Shown piece after piece: positions 1-11,706 of a stretch of 64,000 nt of DNA. The position numbers were made by a program, and so were the translations under genes. The notes below the pieces were generated by a model. It was not told the origin of the DNA and ran no database searches. It saw only the letters and a list, made by a program, of their open reading frames with translations. The stretch's first letter is position 1, and every line of letters begins with the position of its first letter. Source of the stretch: Ancistrus triradiatus (taxonomy: Eukaryota > Chordata > Actinopteri > Siluriformes > Loricariidae); the NCBI GenBank assembly GCA_025084515.1, contig JAJAGP010003152.1, forward strand, positions 1-64,000, in the 5' to 3' direction.

Positions 1-36
<36 letters not shown>
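1..36. repeat. (TA)n microsatellite
   Basis: Pure TA dinucleotide run at the window edge; its true length lies outside the window. Confidence 0.95.
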
Positions 37-38
<2 letters not shown>

Positions 39-166
39 CAGTGGTGGGTTATTATAATGGTCTGGCGTTTGATCTCAGGGTGGAGTCCTTTCTGTGTGGA
101 GTCTGCATGTCCTCCCAGGTATCAGGTACTCTGGTTTCTTCCACAGTCCAAAGACATGCACTAGAT
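37..166 (+). mobile_element. tRNA-SINE fragment, DANA/mermaid type
   Basis: It carries the diagnostic body of fish tRNA-derived SINEs: a B-box-like gtttgatctcagg, then ctttctgtgtggagt, catgtcctccc and ccacagtccaaagacatgc. The tRNA-like head is degraded and the 3' tail is missing. The following Tc1-like element starts right after it, at a TA. Confidence 0.6.
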
Positions 167-168
167 TA

Positions 169-1177
169 CAGTGGTGCTTGAAAGTTTGTGCACCCTTCAG
201 AATTTTCTATATTTCTGCATAAATATGACCTAAAACATCACCAGATTTTCACACAGGTCCTAAAAGTAGATAAAGAGAATCCAGTTAAACAAATGAAACA
301 AAAATATTATACCTGGTCATTTATTTATTGAGGATAATGATCCAATATTACATATTAGTGAGTGGCAAAAGTATGTGAACCTCTATGATTATCAATTAAT
401 TTGAAGGTGTTTTCAGTCAATGGGATGACAATCAGGACTGAGTGGACAACCTGTTTTATTTAAAGATCAGGGATCAAAGTCTGCTCTTCACAACACGTTT
501 TTGGAAGTGTATCATGGCATGAACAAAGGAGATTTCTAAGAACCTCAGTTGTTGATGCTCATCAGACTGAAAAAGGTTACAAAACCATCTCTAAAGAGTT
601 TGGACTCCACCAATCCACAGTCAGACAGATTGTGTACAAATGGAAGAAATACAAGACCATTGTTACCCTCCCCAGGAGTGGTCGACCAACAAAGATCACT
701 CCAAGAGCAAGGCGTATAATAGTCACAAAGGACCCCACAGGTAATAGACAGGTCACAAAGGACCCCAGACAGGGTAACTTCTAAGCAACTGAAGGCCTCT
801 CTCACATTGGCTAATGTTAATGTTCTTGAGTCCACCATCAGAAGAAAACTGAACTACAATGGTGTGCATGGCAGGGTTGCAAGGAGAAAGCCACTGCTCT
901 CCAAAAAGAACATTGATGCTCATCTGCAATTTGCTAAAGATCACATGGATAAGCCAGAAGGCTATTGGAAGAATGTTTTGTGGACGGATGAGACCAAAAT
1001 AGAACTTTTTGGTTTAAAAGAAAAGCATTATGTTTGGAGAAAGGAAAACACTGCATTCCAGCATAAGAACCTTATCCCATCTGTGAAACATGGTGGTGGT
1101 GGTGGTGTTATGGTTTGGGCCTGTTTTGCTGCATCTGGGCTAGGACGGCTTACTATCATCGACGGAACAATTAATTC
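169..1177 (+). mobile_element. Tc1-like transposon, family A, copy 1 (3'-truncated)
   Basis: The left inverted repeat begins after a TA at 167-168 with cagtggtgcttgaaag. The end is of IR/DR type: the outer site at 169 and an inner direct repeat near 358-385 (gtgagtggcaaaagtatgtg) share the gtg...aaagt.tgtgaac pattern that transposases of this type bind. The same end occurs at 12028, 35536, 36332, 49450 and 52107. Homology stops at 1177, about 150 codons into the transposase, where the sequence runs into a TA/GT-rich stretch. The right inverted repeat is therefore missing and the copy cannot move. Confidence 0.85.
514..1177 (+). pseudogene. Tc1-like transposase pseudogene (N-terminal half)
   Basis: Family members are about 340-residue DDE transposases with paired-type helix-turn-helix domains and a DD34E catalytic core. 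The start was placed by comparison with the copy at 52320. Here the third codon is TGA, about 8 bases are lost after the next eight codons, and a 30-odd-base stretch around 720-770 is duplicated. The clean reading frame resumes at about 807 and runs through ARRKPLLSKKN, the first catalytic motif WTDETK (about 985-1002), the LKEKHYVWRKEN block and the glycine run before MVWACF. The second Asp and the Glu are absent because the copy is truncated. Non-functional; the neighbouring Tc1 element at 1226 is from a different family. Confidence 0.85.
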
Positions 1178-1225
1178 CTATATATGCGTATATACGGTGC
1201 ATGTGCGTGTGTGTGTATATTGATA

Positions 1226-2597
1226 TACATTATGAGATGGTCACAATTATTCAACCCCTATATAATATTGTTGTTTTTAAAGCTTTCTGGCAGTTTTTAT
1301 GGACTAAAGTGGAGTTGAAACATAATTAAGCCTTTGTGAACTCTATAATGATCCTTCATTTGCTTCAGCTGTGATGCATATATAAACCCCACCCATGAAG
1401 GAATTCAAGGTGAGTTGAAATCATGGGAAAGACAAAGGACCTTCCACAAAAGCTGAGAGAGAAAATTATTTCATTGCATCTAAAGGGCCTCGGGTATAAG
1501 AAGATTTCCAAAAAATATAACATCCCAAGAGATACCATTGGGAGCATTAAAGACAGTTTAAAACTTATGGAACAGCTGCACACTTGCCTGGCCATGGAAG
1601 AAAGCCCAAAATTTCATCAAGGGTCCTTGGCAACTTTAGTCAGGACAACTAAGAAAAACTCCCATATGAGTGCAAGACACCTACAGAATGACCTGATGAA
1701 GGCTGGAACAAGTAATTCAGTAGCAACTATAAGACATGCACTGAATAAATGAGGACTTCATGGCCGGACTCCAAGACACACTGCACTCTTAACCACAAGG
1801 AACATCAAAAGTCGACTAGAATATGCCAGGAGGAATTTGAATAAGGCTACAGAGTTTTGGGAGACAGAACTATGGACTGATGAAACCAAACTGAAACTGT
1901 TTGGATATATGGACCAGTGGTATGTCTGGTGTGCAAAAGGCCAGGCTTATGACCAGAAGAAAACCATTCCCCAGTCAAGCATGGAGGTGGTCACTGATGT
2001 GAGGCTGTTTTTCTGCAGCGGGAACTGCCAATCTTGATTGTGTACCTGGCATCATGGATTCTCAGAAATCCCAGGCCATTTTAAAGAGGAACGTGATGCA
2101 ATCATTAGACCTTCCAGCAAGACAATGATCCTAAGCACACCTCTAAGTCAACCAAAGCTTGATTGAGAAAAAGATCCTGGAATGTCCTGGAGTGGGCTTC
2201 TCAGTCACCAGATTTAAACCCGATTGAAAATCTTTGGTGGGATTTAAAGAAGGCAGTTGCAGCACAGAAGCCATCAAAAATCCCTGAACTACAGGCTTTT
2301 GCACGTAAAGAATGGGCCAGGATTCCATGAGAGGTATAAGAAGCTTGTTAGTACTTACGAAAAACGTTTGTTGGAAGTTACAAAAGCTAAAGGATGCTCC
2401 ACAAAATATTAAAGCAAAGGATTGAATAATAGTGAACATGAGTTCAAAGAATTACATGTTTCAAAGTTAAGTCAACTTCTGTTGTCAAAATAACTCACAT
2501 ATTTTGAGCTTTTTGTGATTTATTGTCATTATCTTTCATCCACATCTCTATAATGTCTTTGGAGTTGAGGGGGTTGAACATTTCTGATTGCAACTGT
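1226..2597 (+). mobile_element. Tc1-like transposon, family B
   Basis: The right end reads gggttgaacatttctgattg and closes at a TA near 2597. The left end near 1226-1256 (cacaattattcaacccc) is its degraded inverted counterpart. Between them lies a recognisable transposase pseudogene. Length of about 1.37 kb fits the family; TIR identity is low, so this is an old copy. Confidence 0.7.
1423..2412 (+). pseudogene. Tc1-like transposase pseudogene, family B
   Basis: It starts MGKTKDLPQKLREKI, typical of the N-terminal helix-turn-helix, with KKISKKYNIPRDT in the recognition region. One TGA at 1750-1752 interrupts the frame, which then continues unchanged to about 1980 through the first catalytic motif WTDETK (about 1873-1890). 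A deletion in the HGGGS block shifts the frame. The second motif (QQDNDPKHTSKSTK, about 2113-2155) and the third (SPDLNPIENLW, about 2208-2240) remain legible in other frames, so all three catalytic acidic residues persist. The C-terminal TKY and stop are at about 2401-2412. The copy is dead but could be reconstructed as a family consensus by alignment. Confidence 0.85.
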
Positions 2598-2744
2598 ATG
2601 ACAAGTCTTGATGTAACTTTGTGTATACATATAACCTTGTGTTCATCGCTGAAATGGACATTGATGCTGATGGAGAGTTTAAATAACCTAAATAAACACT
2701 AGACAAATGATGCTCCCCCTACACTGCAACAACAACCTTGCCCA

Positions 2745-2825
2745 TCCCTGCAATGGACTGCTATCCTGTCCAGGGCATGGTTATGCCTGCTCCATGTGTT
2801 TTCCAGGGATAGGAGCCCATGCATT
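2745..2825 (+). mobile_element. SINE middle fragment
   Basis: The ccctgcaatggactg...cctgtccagggc segment matches the central part of the DANA-like SINEs seen more fully at 34076-34402. Head and tail are not recognisable. Confidence 0.45.
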
Positions 2826-2954
2826 ACAGCATTTATCAATACAGAAAAACATACAACAAAACATTCTACTACTATCAACAACAACAATAAATAATAGTAG
2901 TAGTATTAACAATAAGAATAACTAGAAAAATGCATTTTCTAAAGGAAACGCAAA

Positions 2955-3385
2955 ATGGTTGCCCAGTTAAAATGGATTCCAATTGCTAGGTTATTGCTAC
3001 ATGGTCAGTAAGGTGATACAGTTTTGGTAGATGTAGGCTATGGCGTTTCTAAATGGTTGCTAGCTTGTTGCTATGGTAGAGCTAAGTGGCTGCTATGGTT
3101 TCACAGGTAGTTTCTATGTTGTTGCTATGTGGTAGCTAGGTTGTTGCTATAGTGGTGCTAAATGGTTGTTATGGTCATACTAGGTATTTGCTATGGTGTT
3201 GCTGTGGTCTTGCCAGGTGGTTGCTAAGTGGCTGCTATGATTTCCCAGGTTGTTGTTATGGTGTTGCTATGTGGTCAGTAAGTTGTTGCTATGGTATATC
3301 TGGAGGTTGCTATGATGTTGCTATGTGGTTGCATTGGTATTTCAGGCAGTTTCAATAGTGTTGCAGAACTCTGTTGCTATGCAGA
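2955..3385 (+). repeat. GTTGCTATG minisatellite
   Basis: More than 25 imperfect repeats built on ggttgctatggt / gttgctatgtgg, with irregular 10-14-bp spacing. The open frame across it (3152-3358, rich in Cys, Tyr, Trp and Val) is a by-product of the repeat. Confidence 0.85.
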
Positions 3386-5550
3386 AACAGTGTGTATGAT
3401 CAAAAAGCTGTAGACAAGCATGAATCGCACCCAAGTGTTGGGTATTTCACCGCGGTATATAAGCACTTGCATTTCAGCAGAACTGAATTGAAACAGGAGT
3501 GCATGCACATGCCACTTACAGGTTTATAGAATGCTGATGCTTTAAAGCTGAAGAAGCTCATTTATCTTAGCCGAAGTCTGGTTGTCACAGCCTGGATAGA
3601 TGGTTGGTGGTCAGTGGAAATGTGCGTGGGTCAGAAAAATGGGGCTGTTTTTTCTCTATTATGGCATATTAAACGGCAAAACAAGTCCATGACACAAGCA
3701 GAATTATTCTGGCCTTTAGTCCTTGTGCACTCACCATTCTCTTCTTCAAACCTCCTGCTGTTAGCCTGGAAAGCTGAATGTAGCACAATTAGTGTCACTC
3801 AACCCAGCAGAAGATACCAGGCTGTAGCACAGCAGCAGATCGGCTTTTATACTTCTATAGCTTTGTGCAGTCTTAAAGTGTAATAAATATACTATGAAGC
3901 ACAGATCGATAGATGATCGAGAAGTAGTCAAACAAACTGACATATGGATACTTTATTGATCCTGAATGAAATTTGGGTAGCCAGTGGATCAGTCTAATAG
4001 AGCTGGTTTAGGGGATTTATTCCTTCTGAATCTGTTCTGAACACCATTCATCTGCTTTTGGCCATGTAAACAAAAAATACAGGAGCATTCAGCAACAGTC
4101 TCCCATATGTAAGGAGCTTCTACAAGGAAGCAAGCAAGGCACTTTCATTTAACACTAAACTCCTGCTTTCTAAATAAAATCTGAATATTTGTACTCCTGC
4201 ACAAAAACCAGGCAAAGTACCATTATTTTAAACTCACAGGGATTGCTTTATTCTTATTCTTATTATAGTTGTTGGTTTTGTTGTTATTGTTGTTGTAGTA
4301 AAAAGCCTGATGGGGGAAAAATAGTACTGGTGTTTTTTTCCCCACCTGTTTTATGCACATTTTATTTTATTTGTGCTATAAAATGAAAACAGAAGTGCCT
4401 CAGAGATAAGATGTGATTAAGGATGGACACAGGATTCACAACAAGCACACTCTGTGGCCAAACGTTTGTGCACTACTAAGAAGTAAAAGCATCCCATTAT
4501 TCTGGTCAGGGGGAAGGATGTGAGTGGAGGGTATCAGAGTCATCCTGAGCCTCTATCAGAATTCAGTGGGCACAGGCAGAGGTACACCTTGGACACAACA
4601 AATGTCCATCAGCTCTGTAGACCCAATAACATTATATCCCTACTAACACAACAGGAAGATGGCTCTCAACCATAAATATCCCCCACATTTATCGTTGACA
4701 TCTAAACAGCTGCTTGCCCTTTAACCAGGAGTAAAGCATTCCGATAAAAGATTCAGTGGCTTTACACAGTACTGGAAAGATGGGGAAAGCAGCCATAGCC
4801 ATATGCCTAGAGGTCACATTGGCTGCTGGATCATGCGTCAACTTTGTCGCCATTTTGGTCCAGGCAACTTCTCACAATTGTCCAAAAATTGTGCTGGAAA
4901 AAAGACGCCTGATTCTACTGTAATAAATAATAATTTAATAACACAATATTACCAATAGTAAAAAGTATATGTAGAATATATAGCAATGTAATAGTTGAAT
5001 AATATAGTATTCACTATTTTATATACTATATTTTTCTAATATTACCCTACTATTTATACTACATATACCATCTAGTATTGTTAATCTATTATTTCATTCA
5101 TTATATTATATTATTTGTTAGGTTACATCTTATTGTATTTCCAAGCTAATAATATGCTGTACTTGGAGTACCTTTGAGAGTATCATTTCACTGCTATAAA
5201 AAAAACAAAACAGAAAGCTGGTTGAGAAATAAGTAGTTCCCTGTTTACTTGTATTTGTGTGCCTGGACCAATATGGTGGCCGCGTTGACGTATCGCAGCA
5301 ACGGGCTGAATTGGCGTCTAGGTGTAAATGTCTACGAGAAGAGCTGCCGCATTCAAAGAGAGTCACGGTCGGGGAAAAAAAGCGTAATGGCGAGGATAGT
5401 AAAAGAATATACTTCAATAAGATGCAGAGAAATGCATTAAACTGGAAAACTTGTTTGGCTGTCGGAGTGAGGAACAGAACAACCGAAATACAGAAAAGGT
5501 ACTTAGTACCGGAAGGTGCTAAATTAGCCCAGTTCGTTCACTCTGATGCT
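3386..5550. other. Unassigned, partly AT-rich DNA
   Basis: No supported gene. A short stretch near 4452-4475 (gtggccaaacgtttgtgcac) resembles the terminus of a Tc1 family also seen at 40062 and 41290. The 4915-5110 part is a TA/TAATA-rich simple region. 5250-5550 is more G/C-rich and holds overlapping short ORFs with no recognisable domain. Confidence 0.5.
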
Positions 5551-5555
5551 TGAGA

Positions 5556-5780
5556 AGTGACTGTCTCAAATCGTGCCTATTCCCTACTTGGAGCACTACT
5601 TAAAAATAACAACCATTTAAATGAACACTAATTGAATGGTAAATTAAGGAATGTTAAAACAAGTCCTGAATATAAATATGTGAATATAAATGAAGTATTG
5701 GGTGAGGTTCTGCCATTTCATGTCGAACAAAGTGCACTCTGTAGGGTGGAGGAAGCCGTATGAGACGGTGCCTTAGTTAG
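5556..5780. mobile_element. Possible short MITE
   Basis: The left side (ctgtctcaaatcgtgcc, then ccctacttggagcact) is imperfectly complementary to the right side (agtgcactctgtaggg, then gtatgagacggtgcc). The interior is AT-rich and non-coding. The target duplication is not clear. Confidence 0.4.
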
Positions 5781-6670
5781 TTCTTAGTCTTTGCTCCTCA
5801 GAAAAAGTGAACTCTTGTCTTTACAACCATCTGTGAAAGCATTGAAAACGACTGAATGACTTTCATTCAGGAGATTAAACTTTAAGAGTGCTTCTGTGAA
5901 TTAAACAGTGCTTATTGTTGTTCAGAAATATAAGTCCACTGTCACTGAGAGCAAGCTTATTTATCTTAAATGTGAAAGCTCAGGTTTTACTTCTAGCGCT
6001 GCCTGAGAAGTAATCTCAGTAGAAGTACTGAGAGAACATGGGTGGAAAAAAACAATAGAACCATTTAAGAAAATACACTTTTAATGAATACTGTAGATTT
6101 TTTTTTAATTGTGTGGTACATGGATAGAACTTTATCATGGATGGAGAGAACTTGATCCCAAGGGAAAGTGCAGAAGAGATCCTTTGCTTTTAAAATGTCT
6201 TATTCTGATTAACTTTAGTGGTGAGATGGATGGAAACTATCAATAGAAAACATACCTTGACATGTCATGGTCCAACGTTTTCATATCTTTCTCAGGTTCA
6301 GTCAAATAAAACACCATTAAAGCTTGAAGAGGGAGGAGAGGCCAGGGGTATCATATGTATGGTATGTAATGGGCTAGTGTGGACAGGAGCTTGGCAGAAA
6401 AAAAAAATTATTAAATTAAGAAGTTCTCTTAGTTTTGCATTCCTTAAGTGGGTTATTAAGACATTGTAGGTCTTGTTAAGTGGGAAACTGAGGGGAGGTG
6501 AACAATCTGAAGCGATGAAGGTTATGATAGTAGTACCGGCAAGAATTTAAAACTACTTTTACCACTCCCTTTAACTCTTAAAAACCCCAAACAGACAAAT
6601 GCCCTTTAAACTTAAGTATCCAGTTGAGCCAAAAGCCACTTTAACCAGTATTAAAATTTAAATATATTTA
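5781..6670. other. Unassigned DNA
   Basis: No coding or repeat signature recognised. The ORF at 6218-6469 has no domain, no gene context and a low-complexity end. Confidence 0.5.
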
Positions 6671-6674
6671 AAAT

Positions 6675-6850
6675 ATTCATTAATTCATTCATTTTCTTCT
6701 GGTCACGGTCACTAGCTGGTGCCTAGCCGGCGACACGGCGCAAGGCAGGAACAACCCTAGACAGGGCGCCGATCCATCATAGAACACATACACACACACT
6801 CATACACAAAGGGCACTTTAGAAACTCCATTTAACCTCACACAGAAATGA
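6675..6850 (-). mobile_element. DANA-like SINE, 3' half, minus strand
   Basis: Read on the minus strand it gives the body and tail of the SINE at 34076: gatggatcggcgccctg, a ...gttgttcctgcctt... block and ...gaatgaatgaa at the 3' end. Only the 3' half is present. Confidence 0.65.
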
Positions 6851-7057
6851 CTCAGGTCGCTCCACCTGGAATAACCACCATGCCGCTCTGCTTAAAATAT
6901 TCAGATATTTAAATGTATAAGGAGAAATGTGCCCTTGGCTCATCTGAAGTTGAAACAGTATAGCAGTTTAGTTCAGCTCTTGATTCCTGCTCTCTGCTTT
7001 CTTATATACTGTTACACAGAACATCAATAACAAGACGCTGAGGCTTTCTCTCCTGTC

Positions 7058-7183
7058 TTAATGATGATGGACTTTGGCACTTTGATGTTGATGGACAATA
7101 TGAACCCGTCCCTCCTTAGACTTCAGCTTAAAGCGAGGATCTTTCATTTCGCCGCAGAAGGACGGCTCTTCTTCATCCACACT
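7058..7183 (-). other. Candidate host exon (terminal, hypothetical)
   Basis: On the minus strand, 40 codons are open and end in a TAA at 7058-7060. The peptide is charged and looks protein-like (VDEEEPSFCGEMKDPRF..., with a C-terminal His-rich VHHH). An AG dinucleotide just upstream (about 7184-7185) could be a splice acceptor, and upstream in-frame stops would then be intronic. I do not recognise the protein. The plus strand also has an open frame here (7061-7210), so chance is a real alternative. The surrounding DNA from 6900 to 7600 has no recognised repeat. Confidence 0.25.
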
Positions 7184-7189
7184 TCACTG

Positions 7190-7930
7190 GATTCAGATTG
7201 GATTGAGTGATAAAAGAGTAATTTAGTTGGCGGCTCATAATTCATCTCCATGGGATAAAAACATTTGGTTCAACAAATCCAAATTGGATTCAACATGAGT
7301 TAATAATAAGAAAGTGACAGACTATTGCATACGGGGCGACTCAAGGGGATTCAATGGTTTATTTCCCATTTTCAAACATCCCCTTCATGGTAGCAGGGGA
7401 AGCATTTGCTAAATTCTTAGATGGATCCATTGGGAATTGGTTCAGAAGCTAGAAAATAAAGTTAGCAAATGTTTATGTCTGGGAGGCCAATAAATGCTGT
7501 GACAGATGAAATACTTTTACTGTTCCCGGTCCCTCAGTTTCACTCCCCCTAGATCTAAAACGGATCCACGATAAGGAAAGTGCACGGCAAAGTGACTAGA
7601 GAGTTGTCCGCATAGTCATTGAGAAGGTGCAGAAAATACATATTGCAGACCTGTGGGAATAAACCCTTCACTGCCTCAGATTTCATAAGTGTACAGCTGG
7701 TTATTGCCTTCAGAAGTTGGTATTGTGCTAACTGTCTTCTTTTGCTTGGCTCCTACTCTTCTGTGTTTTTGTGAGACTCATCCACAACTTCTATTATTAT
7801 GGTTCATATCCCTAGGGGATTTAATGTGTACAGCCAAGGAAATAATTCTAACACTTGTTTGTCTCAGAATTCACCACAATTGTTTGCTTTGTTTACCAAT
7901 ACTACAATTTCTATCACTGCAAATATACAC
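7190..7930. other. Unassigned unique-looking DNA
   Basis: No repeat family or gene recognised. The ORFs at 7689-8023 run into the transposon boundary and show no domain. Confidence 0.5.
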
Positions 7931-8169
7931 CTACAGTCGTATGAAAAAGTTTGGGCACCCCTGATAATTTTCATGATTTTAGTTTATAAATCATTGGTTG
8001 TTCAGATCAGCAACTTGAGTTAAATATATCATATAGCAGATGAACACAGTGATATTTGAGAAGTGAAATGAAGAGTTTATAGGATTACAGAAAGTGTGCA
8101 GTAATTATTCCAAACAAAATTAGGCAGGTGCATAAATTTGGGCCCCCAAACAGAAAAAAAATGACATCA

Positions 8170-9201
8170 ATATTAGTAGATCCTCCTTTTGTAGAAATAC
8201 CAGCCGCTAAACGCTTCCTACAGCTTTCCAGTCTGGATTCTGGTTTGAAGGTGCTTTGGACCCATTCTTCTTTAGAAACATCTCCAGTTTATTTCAGTCA
8301 GGTTTTTTATGGTTTCCGAGCATGTGGGACAGCCCACATTTTTTCAGTTTTTTTTTTAATATTTCATGTCTGGGGACTGAGATGGCCATTCCAGAACGTT
8401 GTAACCTGGTTTCCTCTGCATGAATGCCTTAGTAGGATTTTGAGCAGGGTTTTGGGGTCGTTGGCCTCGGTGCAACTTTGTCACTTGATTCTTGAACACT
8501 TGTTCTCAAGAATCTGGAGAATATTAACTGGGAATCATGCGACCCGCAACTTTTAACAAGATTCCTAGTACCTGCAACTGGCCAAACAGTCCCACAGCAT
8601 TATGGAACCCGCCACCAAATTTTACTGTGGGGGTAGCAAGTGTTTGTCTTGGGATGCTTGTGCTGTTCTTTTTCCGCTCCTTGTTATGTCCAAATAACTC
8701 AATTTTAGTTTCATCAGGAACACAGCACTTTATTCCAAATATAAGCTGGATTGTCCAAATGTGCTGTAGCCACACCTCAAGTGACTCTGTTATGTGGCGT
8801 GTCTGCAGAAAAGGGCTTCTTTCTGCATTACTCTCCCATACAGCCTCTTCTTGTGCAAAGTGCACTGTATAGTTGAATGATGAACAGTGGGACACCATCT
8901 GCTGCAGCAAGATGAGGTTGTAGGGTCTTTGAAGGTGGTTCTGTGCCGTGACTATGGACTGTTCTCACCATCCTTCGCCTCTGCCTATCTGAGATTTTTT
9001 GTTTTTCTTGGTCTGCCACTTCGGGAGTTCCTTAACTAGAAAACTGTGTCTGTGGGTCTTCCATTGCCTCACTATGTTTCCTCACAGTGGGGAAACTGAC
9101 AGCCTGAAATCCTCTGAGAGAGCTTTTCCCTTTCCCTGAACCATGATGTTGACCAACCTTTGTTTTCAGGCCAGTTTGAGAGTTGTTTGAGGCTTTCCCA
9201 T
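8170..9201 (-). pseudogene. Tc1-like transposase pseudogene, family C
   Basis: Starting at the ATG at 9201-9199, the frame reads MGKPQTTLKLA and then stops. Continuing past stops and shifts it gives VRQWKTHRH (end of the first helix-turn-helix) and SDRQRRRMVRTV (second paired subdomain). Next come the remnant LYSALCTRRGC and PDETKIELFGHNKER, where the first catalytic Asp is kept but its usual Trp-Ser/Thr is damaged. TPTVKFGGG follows, then in another frame an NVLEWPSQSP-like block near 8380. The C-terminal AAGISTKGGSTN lies near 8185. Several stops and frameshifts make it dead. Confidence 0.8.
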
Positions 9202-9536
9202 GGTTGCCACTCTAGAGAGATGAAATGCAAAGGGGAGAAAAAACACTTCCAATTGGGCACCTTAACCCTTTTTCTCATAGTTGGATTCACTTGTGGGATG
9301 TAGATCAGGGTTTTTCAATGAGCCTTACAAAACAAATTTGTGTTCCAATAATTAGTGCCTAAAGGTATTTCAAATGACAAGGGTGCCCAAATTTTATGCA
9401 CTGCCCCTACATTTTTGTTTGAATAAATTACTGCAAACTTTCTGTAAACCTATAAACTTAATTTTCACTTTCTCAAATATCACGGTTGTTCATGGCTATA
9501 TGATATATTTACCTGAAAGGGGGGAGGGAAACAAAA

Positions 9537-9549
9537 GCCCCCCCCCCCC

Positions 9550-9585
<36 letters not shown>

Positions 9586-9676
9586 CCCCCCCCCCCCCCC
9601 CTCTCCCCCCCCTCCCCCCCCCCCCACCCCCCTCCCCCCCCCCCCCTCCCCCCCCCCCCCCCCCCCACCCTCCCCC
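9537..9676. repeat. Near-pure poly-C tract
   Basis: About 140 bases that are C except for scattered single T or A. It sits inside the right terminal region of the Tc1-like element, where a short gggg/cccc run would be expected. It creates spurious poly-proline (plus) and poly-glycine (minus) ORFs. Confidence 0.95.
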
Positions 9677-9736
9677 GTTTATAAAGAAAAATCATGAAAA
9701 TTATCAGGGGTGCCCAAACTTTTTTATACGACTGTA

Positions 9737-11275
9737 GTTGCCACTTTGTTGCTTTGCTAACTTTATTGTTTTGGCTTTAATTAACCTTTTAGCTTGGAGA
9801 TGCACCAGTTGTGTGAAAGCTTATTGGTACAAGCAGCCAGAGTTTCATTTAATGTCTTAGAGAGACCATGAAGTCATGCATCTTAACAAGGTTCACGGAT
9901 CATACACCATATTTACAAGCATGGCTTAATTTGTGCTTGAGCTTGGCAGAGCTTTAAATTCTGGCACCAATGAGTTTTATATAGTGAAATATCTTCTGAA
10001 GGTAGTATTTCACTACGGTGACCAATTGGAACACCTTTTATTTAGCAATGTTCTCATCCATTTGAGGGATAGCTGAGCTCTTTGCAATTAGCATTTTTTC
10101 CGCATTCAAATTTATTATAACCACACCCTCTCATAGAACCAATCAGGTGTAAATCTGCCATCAGAAGATGTAAAAAAAAAAAAAACACTCCAAGCCACCA
10201 ATGATTTGTGTTCTGACACCTCAGCATAACCAGAAGTTAGTGCTAAGTCTACAACCCCAACCCCAGTGTTTCTTGCATTTACTTTTACTCTATTTAACTG
10301 CAGACAGTATGAATCCAAGTTATTTCAGGTTTTTTCTGCTCAACTTCATTTCATTTTTTAATAAACATCCATTCCTGCATTCAGACCTGAAACATATTCC
10401 AAATAAATCTGGGACAGGGACAATTTAGGGCTAGTAAAACTAATTAATGGTGTGAATGTAAACACGTAATGTCAACAGGTGATTATAATCATAATTTTTA
10501 CAAAAGCCGTGTCCATGGAAAGGCTGCGTCTTTGAGCAGTAAGGATGGGCAGAGGATCTCCAGTTTATCAACAATTGAAAATTATTGACATGTTTCAAAA
10601 CAATGTTCCGTTTGGGGTTGTAAAACGACTCTTTATTCCCCATGTAGAGCACATGCAGCTTGGAATAATAGAAGTGCACTACATATCAAATAGGAAACAA
10701 TTTCAGCTTAAACATAGGGCTACTTGAATATTTTAGAAAGACATGATAAGTTTTTTTTTTTCATTTTTCATTTTTCATTTTGATTCACTGAAGAGTCCAA
10801 CTAAAATGTCAGTCAAAAACTATTAGCGGCTAAGCTTAACATTTGTTGGCTCCATTTTAATATGGTAGAGACAGAACGTTAAAAGCCAGGAGTACAAGAG
10901 CGGGCAGCCTATGTCTGTGTTTTTAAGTGCTTCTTGATGAGGACAAGTAAAATTCCATCATGTCCAGTGAGTGGTAAGTTGGCAAATATCATTTCCTTGT
11001 ACAGTCGTTATTACAAACAAATAAAAGTCTGTCTCTGTTTCCTATGTCATCTTCCTCGCTGTTATTAGTACAGTATAAGCTCCAGCACATTATCATATTT
11101 TCCTATTCATATAACCATAATTCTTTTTACACCAAACTATCCTTGAGTGACCTCCTTGAATGAGTACATTCCAGCCGTTGTGCTCACAGCGTCTAACAAA
11201 CTCCCGTAGCTTACTTTTGTGATTAAATGAAAAATTCTTCTGACATGACTTCTGAATAGTAAATTGGCATGAGGT

Positions 11276-11276
<1 letters not shown>
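9737..11276. other. Unassigned DNA
   Basis: No gene or repeat family recognised. Short poly-A (about 10171-10184) and poly-T (10750-10760) runs occur. The ORF at 10545-10727 and the overlapping ones near 10115-10679 show no domain. Confidence 0.5.

Positions 11277-11312
<36 letters not shown>
11277..11312. repeat. Poly-T run
   Basis: About 35 consecutive T. It may be the reverse complement of a retroposon A-tail, but no retroposon body is visible on either side. Confidence 0.9.
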
Positions 11313-11313
<1 letters not shown>

Positions 11314-11704
11314 TTGACCTCAGGCTTCCATCTTCTGCAGACCTTGTGGGGAAAAATGCACTTGCATGTTCTTCCAGACATTCAACTTCTTGGATTTAAA
11401 ACTTCTTAATTTGCCCTAACAGTGGACTTTTCAGCCATGTATCTATTTTAATAGCCATTAGGCACTTCAGTAACAAGCAGTTCTAGAGACAAATTTGGGA
11501 GGACCTATCCCCTGCAGAGCTCCCCCGAGAACTACATTTATTCCAGGGCTTTTTGTGGTGTGCATTTGCACCATGAGTAAGAAAACTGTGTGATGCTGAA
11601 GTGACGTAAACCGCACAGATTTCACCTATATGACTGGACTTATAAAGCCTGGACTCCATTCTAAGCATGAAGTTCTGCTGTTTATAAGGCTACTAGTGTA
11701 GAAG
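11313..11704. other. Unassigned DNA
   Basis: Nothing recognised before the TA-flanked MITE that follows. Confidence 0.5.
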
Positions 11705-11706
11705 TA

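Larger units (their letters stand above)
7934..9734 (-). mobile_element. Tc1-like transposon, family C, complete ends
   Basis: Both ends are present: cagtcgtatgaaaaagtttg at 7934 and its inverse ending in cgactg at 9734, each bounded by TA (7932-7933, 9735-9736). About 45 bp of terminal sequence match in inverse orientation. Inner direct repeats (aaatttgggcccccaaa near 8134, and the matching aagggtgcccaaatttta near 9380) give IR/DR architecture. The element is about 1.8 kb because of a poly-C expansion inside the right terminal region. Confidence 0.85.

Noticed and set aside
5257..5553. 98-codon ORF with basic composition
   Set aside because: Competes with other frames of similar length (5249-5440 plus, 5130-5417 minus); no recognisable domain or splice context.
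9374..9697. Poly-proline / poly-glycine ORFs
   Set aside because: Direct consequence of the poly-C tract.
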